A DNA stretch of 64,000 bases from DASVUS01 sp036388675 (lineage in GTDB: Bacteria; Armatimonadota; Abditibacteriia; Abditibacteriales; Abditibacteriaceae), in contig DASVRI010000035.1 in assembly GCA_036388675.1 (NCBI GenBank), positions 1 to 64,000 of the forward strand, read 5' to 3'. How positions within the stretch are numbered: the stretch's first letter is position 1; each line of letters begins with the position of its first letter. Under the pieces are notes generated by a model. That model saw only the letters and a program-made list of their open reading frames with translations. It did no database searches and was not told where the DNA came from. A program made the position numbers and the translations under genes. Positions 59,175-64,000 of this stretch are shown one piece after another.

Positions 59175-61244
59175 ATGAAGAGAACAGGCGAATTCAAACT
59201 TCAAGCGCCCTTTCCACCCAAGGGCGATCAGCCGCAGGCTATAGAAAAATTGGTTGAAGGCGCACGCGCCGGTCTCGCGCATCAAGTGCTGCTGGGCGCA
59301 ACAGGAACCGGCAAAACCTACACCGCTTCGCAGGTCATTGCGCGTTTGCAGCGGCCTACCTTGGTTATCGCGCATAACAAGACGCTGGCAGCGCAGTTGT
59401 GCCAGGAAATCCGCGAGTTTTTTCCCGATAACGCGGTCGAATATTTCGTTTCTTACTACGACTATTACCAGCCGGAAGCCTACATTCCGCACACCGATAC
59501 GTTCATCGAAAAAGAAAGCTCGCGCAACGATGAAATCGACCGACTGCGCCATTCGAGTACTCAGAGCATTTCCAGCCGCCGCGATGTCATCATCGTCTCC
59601 AGCGTGTCGTGCATCTACGGCCTGGGCACGCCGGAACTGTATCAGGAGCATGTGCTCGATCTTCGTGTCGGGGCCGAAATCGACCGGCGCGGCACCTTGC
59701 AAAAGCTGGTCAACATGCAGTTCGCGCGCAACGATGTAAACCTGGTGCGCGGCACTTTTCGCGTGCGCGGCGACGTGCTGGAAATCCATCCGCGTGACAG
59801 CGAACACATCACGCGCATCGACACCTTCGGCGATGAAATCGAAAGCATTCAAATCATCAATCATGTGACGGGCGAAGTGCTCGAAGAGCGCAAGTTCACC
59901 ACCATTTTTCCCGCCACGCACTTCATTGCCAGCGAAGACCGTATGGCCGGTGCGCTGGCGCAAATGGAGCACGACCTCAACGAACAGGTCGCACATTTTG
60001 AAAGCGTGGGCAAGCTGCTCGAAGCGCAACGCTTGAAGCAGCGCGTGCGCTACGACATGGAAATGATGCGCGAAGTTGGCTACTGCAACGGCATCGAAAA
60101 CTACTCGCGCTATCTCGATGGGCGCACGCCGGGCGACCCGCCGTTCACGCTGCTCGATTACTTTCCTGACGATTACCTGCTCATCGTGGATGAAAGTCAC
60201 CAGACCATGCCGCAAATTCGCGGTATGTATAACGGCGACCGCGCGCGCAAAGAAGTTCTCATCGAATATGGCTTCCGCCTACCGGCGGCGTTCGATAACC
60301 GTCCGCTGCGCTTTGAAGAATTCGAGCAGCGCGTCGGGCAAAGCATTTACACCAGCGCCACACCAGGCCCCTACGAAATGGAGCACATCGGCTACAAACA
60401 GGAAGTGACTGAAACCGATGCCAAAGGCAAACCGACGGCGCGCAAGTGGATCGCGGCGGACGTGACGGGACAAATCGTGGAGCAGATTATTCGTCCCACC
60501 GGCCTCATCGACCCCGAAATTTCGGTGCGCCCCACGCGTGGCCAGATTGACGACCTGCTGGGCGAGATTCGTGGACGCACCGCCAAGGGCCAGCGAGTAC
60601 TCGTAACAACGCTCACCAAGCGCATGGCCGAAGACCTGACCGATTACCTGAAGGAAATCAACGTCAAGGTCAACTATCTGCACTCCGACGTGGTGACGCT
60701 CGAACGCAGCACCATCCTCAAGGAGTTGCGACAGGGCAAGTATGATGTCATCGTCGGCATCAACCTGTTGCGCGAAGGTTTGGACTTGCCCGAGGTTTCA
60801 CTCGTCGCCATTCTCGATGCCGATAAAGAAGGCTTTCTGCGCAGCGACACATCGCTGATTCAGACCATTGGTCGCGCGGCGCGTCACGTCGAAGGCCAGG
60901 TCATCATGTATGCCGACCGCATCACAGGTTCGATGCGGCGCGCCATTGAAGAAACGAATCGCCGGCGCACTGTGCAGATGGAGTTCAACGAGGCGAACGG
61001 CATCACGCCACAGGGCGTGCAAAAGGCGATTCGCGACGACCTGATTTCCGCGATGCTGGCCGATGCGCGTGCCGAACTGGCCCCGAGCAGTCTCACCAAG
61101 GGCAAGCCCAAGCCTGAAGACCTGCCCAAAATGCTGGAACATCTCGAAACCGAGATGAAAGCCGCCGCCGCTGCGCTCGACTTCGAGCGTGCCGCCCAAC
61201 TGCGCGACGAATTGTTGACACTGCGCACTCTGGTGGAGAGATGA
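59175..61244 (+). CDS. uvrB: excinuclease ABC subunit B
   Basis: The 689-residue helicase-like protein loads UvrC at DNA damage. Walker A is GATGTGKT (41-48). The damage-binding beta-hairpin region is YYDYYQPEAYIPHTDTFIEKESS. DESH, SATPGPYEME, LVTTLTKRMAED, GINLLREGLDLPEVSLVAILDADKEGFLRS and QTIGRAARH are helicase motifs. The C-terminal UVR domain (LETEMKAAAAALDFERAAQLRDEL) is present. It stands alone between the large exported protein and another exported protein. Confidence 0.97.
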   Translation: MKRTGEFKLQAPFPPKGDQPQAIEKLVEGARAGLAHQVLLGATGTGKTYTASQVIARLQRPTLVIAHNKTLAAQLCQEIREFFPDNAVEYFVSYYDYYQPEAYIPHTDTFIEKESSRNDEIDRLRHSSTQSISSRRDVIIVSSVSCIYGLGTPELYQEHVLDLRVGAEIDRRGTLQKLVNMQFARNDVNLVRGTFRVRGDVLEIHPRDSEHITRIDTFGDEIESIQIINHVTGEVLEERKFTTIFPATHFIASEDRMAGALAQMEHDLNEQVAHFESVGKLLEAQRLKQRVRYDMEMMREVGYCNGIENYSRYLDGRTPGDPPFTLLDYFPDDYLLIVDESHQTMPQIRGMYNGDRARKEVLIEYGFRLPAAFDNRPLRFEEFEQRVGQSIYTSATPGPYEMEHIGYKQEVTETDAKGKPTARKWIAADVTGQIVEQIIRPTGLIDPEISVRPTRGQIDDLLGEIRGRTAKGQRVLVTTLTKRMAEDLTDYLKEINVKVNYLHSDVVTLERSTILKELRQGKYDVIVGINLLREGLDLPEVSLVAILDADKEGFLRSDTSLIQTIGRAARHVEGQVIMYADRITGSMRRAIEETNRRRTVQMEFNEANGITPQGVQKAIRDDLISAMLADARAELAPSSLTKGKPKPEDLPKMLEHLETEMKAAAAALDFERAAQLRDELLTLRTLVER

Positions 61245-61503
61245 AATCGCGGCGCGCGTAAGCCGACAAGCCGGCATCGGCACAAACGACCTGAAGCGTA
61301 ACGAGGATTCAAGCGCCGCCAAGCTCACATTCGATGCGCGCGTGGTCGAGGCTTTCGCGAGGATGCATCAAGAGGCCTTTTGAAGCAGGCGCCCGCTCCT
61401 CTCCACGCATAATGCAGTTTGGCGAACATTTTGCAAAGCACCTCGTCTACCGACAGAGATCGTCCACACGACGAACAATGTTAAGACGAAAAGGAGCCGC
61501 AAA
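61245..61503. other. intergenic region after uvrB
   Basis: No gene, strong hairpin or promoter is obvious; a Shine-Dalgarno (AAAAGGAG) for the next gene lies at its end. Confidence 0.35.
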
Positions 61504-62589
61504 ATGAAACGTCAACTTACCTCTAAAAACAGAATCAATGGTTGCCGCGCTATCGCCGTTGCTGCGGCCTGCACAGTCGCGAGCGTCCATGGCCAAAGCG
61601 CAAGTGCGCAGATGAATGCGAGTACTCGGGTTGAAGTCAATGGCCGCGCGCTGTCCACTGCGGTGCCGCCGATGCAGGTCAACGGACGCACGCTGGTGCC
61701 CATGCGCGATATTTTCGAAGCGCTTGGCGCAACCGTGCAGTGGAACCCGGTCACGCGCGGCATTATTGCCACGCGCAACGGCACCAACGTTGGTTTGCAG
61801 ATTGGCAACCGCGCCGCCAGTATCAACAACCAGCGCTTGACGCTCGACCAATCTCCCATCGTGATGCGCGGCAGCACGCTCGTGCCGCTGCGCTTTGTGT
61901 CGGAGGCGCTGGGCGCGCAGGTGAACTGGAACTCGGCGCAGCGCTTGGTGAGCGTTTTCGAATCAGGCTCACAGGTGGCCAGTGCGCGCTCCATCAGCGT
62001 GCCGCAGGGAGCTGTGGTTCCCGTCACGATGGACGAAACGGTTTCTTCGGCCAATGCGCGCGTTGGACAAACCTTCAACGCAACAGTTGTTTCGGAAAAT
62101 CTGGGCGATTCTGAGTTTCCACCGGGCACCAAAATCCGCGGCGTCGTAACCCAGGTCTCACCCCGCACCGAAGAGAACCCCGGCATTCTGGAGTTGGACT
62201 TCCGCAGTGTCGTGCTGCCCACAGGCGAACGCTACCCGGTGAATGCTGCGCTGACTTCGCTTGATAGCGACAGCGTGACAACGACACGGGGCCGCGTCAT
62301 GGCGAAGACTTCCTCCAGCGACAACGGCGACCGCACCAAGGCCGTCGCGATTGGTGGCGCCGCCGGTTTTCTGATCGGCAAGCTGATAAAGCGCAACTCC
62401 ATCGTGACCGCAGTGCTGGGCGCTGCCGGCGGCTACTTGTATGACCGTCAGAAGAATAAAGATCGCACTGCCGATGCGGTCATTAACCGTGGCGAAAGAA
62501 TCGGAGTGCGCCTCGACCGCACCGTTTCCTACGCCGATGCCAGCGATTATTACCCGGCGCGCAGCGGTTTTGTGCAGACCTCAGATTGA
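61504..62589 (+). CDS. exported copper-amine-oxidase-N-domain protein
   Basis: The 361-residue protein has a signal peptide (about 1-36, ending SASAQ). Two half-repeats of the copper amine oxidase N-terminal (stalk) domain follow: QVNGRTLVPMRDIFEALGATVQW and VMRGSTLVPLRFVSEALGAQVNW. The second half has a TrbI/VirB10-like beta segment (FPPGTKIRGVVTQV) and a glycine-zipper stretch (AVAIGGAAGFLIGKLIK; TAVLGAAGGYLYD). It is probably an envelope-anchored protein; function unknown. AAGGAG precedes the ATG. Confidence 0.85.
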   Translation: MKRQLTSKNRINGCRAIAVAAACTVASVHGQSASAQMNASTRVEVNGRALSTAVPPMQVNGRTLVPMRDIFEALGATVQWNPVTRGIIATRNGTNVGLQIGNRAASINNQRLTLDQSPIVMRGSTLVPLRFVSEALGAQVNWNSAQRLVSVFESGSQVASARSISVPQGAVVPVTMDETVSSANARVGQTFNATVVSENLGDSEFPPGTKIRGVVTQVSPRTEENPGILELDFRSVVLPTGERYPVNAALTSLDSDSVTTTRGRVMAKTSSSDNGDRTKAVAIGGAAGFLIGKLIKRNSIVTAVLGAAGGYLYDRQKNKDRTADAVINRGERIGVRLDRTVSYADASDYYPARSGFVQTSD

Positions 62590-62644
62590 AACGTGTCGGG
62601 ACACACTTTTAATCTGTAAGAGCTCGATCCGAGTACTCGAATCT

Positions 62645-62692
62645 ATGAAAAAGACCAGACAGTTGCATGTGCAACTGTCTGGTCTTTTTCAT
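62645..62692 (+). terminator. intrinsic terminator
   Basis: The perfect 23-bp arms at 62645-62667 and 62670-62692 surround a 2-nt loop, with a T5 run at the 3' side. It ends the preceding exported-protein gene. An octamer is just upstream (62631). Confidence 0.92.
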
Positions 62693-62933
62693 GCCGACGC
62701 TTCAAGTTAGAGCATGTTTCAATGGCGTTGTCCTGTTTGTAGAGGCGCATAGCGCGCCTCTATGCTGCGGCAACCAGCCGCAAGCGGCAGCGTGGGCTTG
62801 TTTAGGCTGATACAGCCCGCGCCGGCGCTTGCGATGGGTGAGAAGTAAGCCCGCACGTTGGTGCTTGCGGTGGTGAATAGCAGAGGTCGCTTGTTACATT
62901 TACGTGTTACAACTGTCGTTCAAAAAAGGCGAT
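62693..62933. repeat. intergenic palindromes between terminator and hybrid kinase
   Basis: TAGAGGCGC and GCGCCTCTA form a 9-bp hairpin near 62740-62762. GTGGGCTTG and AAGCCCGCAC pair loosely further on. No gene is visible. Confidence 0.35.
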
Positions 62934-64000
62934 TCAATGCCGCTCGACGACGCGTTCCAACACATCGATCACTTCATCCGATATGGCCGGTTTGGAAAGA
63001 TAAGCATCGAATCCACTGGACAGCGCGTGATCCCTGTCGTGCTTACTCGCGAAGGCTGTGAAGGCGACAATTGGGACTCGCTCGAACTGTGGACGTTGGC
63101 GCAAATTAACTAGAAAATCGTAACCATCCATGACGGGCATGCCGATGTCGCAGACGATGGCATCTGGGATTTCAGTCTCAGTTAAGTCGAGTGCTTCCTG
63201 CGCCGAGCCGGCCCCGAGCACCGTTGCACCTTCGAGGCGCAGGGTGGCCATGAGCATCTCGCGCCCGTCCGCCTCGTCATCAATGACCAGCACTTTGGCG
63301 CCTGGTAAACGATGCTGCATATACAGCGTTTGCGGTGGCCCGGCAGTCGGTGCGGATTGTGGAAACCCCTTGGCGACTGTTTTCGCCGCACTCTGAGTAC
63401 TCGCCACCACCTCGGGCCGCGCTCTGCGAGTGGGTGTTGTATCTGCGGATGCCGCTTCGCTCTGAGAAGGGTCATCGTGGCCGCGCGCCGGTAGTCGCAA
63501 CCGGAATGTCGTGCCCTGATCCTCACCCGCAGAGTGCACGGTGATGGTGCCTCCATGCAACTCAACCAGGTGCTTCACAATAGCCAGGCCGAGCCCCAGG
63601 CCGCCAGCCGAGCGAGTCAGGTGATCGCTGCCCTGACGGAAGCGGTCGAACACATGAGGCAGAAAATCTTCTGTGACGCCCTGACCCGAATCGGCGACGG
63701 CAATCTCCGTTTCCCCGGCAATGCGCCGCAGCGTGACTACCACACGGCCATCCTGCGGGGTGAACTTAACGGCATTTGAGAGCAGGTTCCAGATGACCTG
63801 CCGCAAGCGCGCTTCGTCGCCAAGAATGGGTGGGATGTGGTCGAGTTCATCGTATTTCAGCTCAATACCTTTCGCACGGGCAGAAAGGTTGACCGTTTCC
63901 ATAGCGTCGCGAATGGTCTGTGCCAGGTCAACTTTTCCGACCTGAAGGCTCAGCTTGCCGGTGATGATGCGCGACACATCGAGTAAGTCTTCAATCAGGC
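62934..64000 (-). CDS. hybrid sensor histidine kinase (5' part outside window)
   Basis: At least 355 residues are visible. The fragment begins in the dimerisation helix (LIEDLLDVSRI), followed by the HATPase N box (VIWNLLSNAVKFTP), G1 (VADSGQGV), F box (VFDRFRQG) and G2 (GGLGLGLAIVKHL). After a Thr/Pro/Ala-rich linker comes a C-terminal receiver (VLVIDDEADGREM, DAIVCDIGMPVMDGYDF, FTAF, LSKP) with an intact phosphorylation Asp. The N-terminal sensor and the phospho-His lie beyond position 64000. The stop is at 62934. Confidence 0.93.
   Translation of the reverse strand, partial: LIEDLLDVSRIITGKLSLQVGKVDLAQTIRDAMETVNLSARAKGIELKYDELDHIPPILGDEARLRQVIWNLLSNAVKFTPQDGRVVVTLRRIAGETEIAVADSGQGVTEDFLPHVFDRFRQGSDHLTRSAGGLGLGLAIVKHLVELHGGTITVHSAGEDQGTTFRLRLPARGHDDPSQSEAASADTTPTRRARPEVVASTQSAAKTVAKGFPQSAPTAGPPQTLYMQHRLPGAKVLVIDDEADGREMLMATLRLEGATVLGAGSAQEALDLTETEIPDAIVCDIGMPVMDGYDFLVNLRQRPQFERVPIVAFTAFASKHDRDHALSSGFDAYLSKPAISDEVIDVLERVVERH

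Larger units (their letters stand above)
554..63402. repeat. highly iterated palindrome GAGTACTC (65 copies)
   Basis: Left ends by hand count: 554, 3194, 3698, 4551, 6508, 8139, 8896, 10624, 11959, 11973, 12330, 12686, 13390, 13849, 14037, 15752, 16625, 17744, 20641, 21692, 22341, 22507, 23275, 24307, 25354, 26255, 27234, 27823, 28200, 29079, 29576, 30992, 31611, 32586, 33880, 34531, 34972, 35855, 36784, 37302, 38829, 38981, 40469, 41412, 43584, 43930, 44381, 45825, 46151, 47466, 48627, 50137, 50691, 52140, 52405, 53319, 54142, 55314, 55932, 58794, 59555, 60595, 61620, 62631, 63395. About one copy would be expected in 64 kb of random sequence. The copies lie in both coding and non-coding DNA and in all frames: as Glu-Tyr-Ser, Ser-Thr-Arg/Gln or Arg-Val-Leu. 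Confidence 0.95.

Noticed and set aside
1..64000. CRISPR arrays, rRNA and tRNA genes
   Set aside because: No regularly spaced repeat units with unique spacers, and no sequence resembling conserved rRNA or the tRNA T-loop/acceptor arms was seen in intergenic DNA.
1..64000. Insertion sequences with transposase
   Set aside because: No DDE, HUH or serine/tyrosine recombinase motif is present in any frame; only miniature non-coding elements were found.

Overview
The window is 64 kb of a bacterial chromosome, moderately GC-rich and densely coded on both strands. It has no rRNA, tRNA, CRISPR array or transposase that I can see. The gene content is chromosomal housekeeping plus carbohydrate enzymes. 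The heme operon order, a four-gene Ccm module beside a HemX/CcsA-like protein, a paired DUF1800/DUF1501 secreted-protein locus and a Rex repressor point to a free-living Gram-negative-type organism outside the Proteobacteria, possibly Armatimonadota/Abditibacteriota or a relative. That placement is an inference and not secure.

Layout. 0.1-4.5 kb (-): a single-TM protein, an isopropylmalate-type dehydrogenase, a hypothetical and NagZ. 4.7-6.3 kb (+): a GlsB/YeaQ-type membrane protein and an ABC ATPase. 6.4-15.3 kb: mostly minus-strand genes, namely a secreted hypothetical, GH1 beta-glucosidase, Gfo/Idh oxidoreductase, RecX, a GH133-type glycogen debranching enzyme and an HD-GYP phosphodiesterase, with a plus-strand HIT protein between. 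15.5-19.1 kb (-): DUF1800 then DUF1501 exported proteins. 19.4-31.4 kb (+): a structured 136-bp element, a Rex operator and rex, polyprenyl diphosphate synthase, ccmABCD, siroheme dehydrogenase, then hemA-hemX-hemC-cobA/hemD-MOSC-small ORF-hemB with mostly ATGA-type overlaps. This is a redox, quinone, cytochrome c and tetrapyrrole supercluster headed by the NADH-sensing repressor. 31.4-33.1 kb (-): an MFS transporter split into two overlapping ORFs. 33.4-41.4 kb (-): metF, MFS exporter, queF, Ca2+/H+ antiporter, 3-methyladenine glycosylase, pheS and pheT. 41.6-43.9 kb (-): a PH-like membrane protein and a DICT-class III cyclase. 44.1-48.9 kb (+): thrS-infC-rpmI-rplT and an rRNA/tRNA methyltransferase. 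49.2-59.1 kb (+): a large GGDEF-EAL protein, GH32, two small paralogous proteins and a 1311-residue exported protein. 59.1-62.6 kb (+): uvrB and a copper-amine-oxidase-N-like exported protein. 62.9-64.0 kb (-): a hybrid histidine kinase cut by the window edge.

The most striking feature is not a gene. The perfect 8-bp palindrome GAGTACTC occurs at least 65 times by hand count, about once per kb and roughly 65-fold above a uniform-base expectation. It lies in almost every gene, in all reading frames, and also in terminators and ribosome-binding sites. It behaves like the cyanobacterial HIP1 octamer but with a different sequence. A second genome-style feature is a high density of short in-frame tandem duplications, mostly with a 15-bp period. 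Three or four MITE-like inverted-repeat elements sit between genes.

Limits: family names come from recognising motifs by eye. Start codons are uncertain where no Shine-Dalgarno sequence is visible, which is common here.
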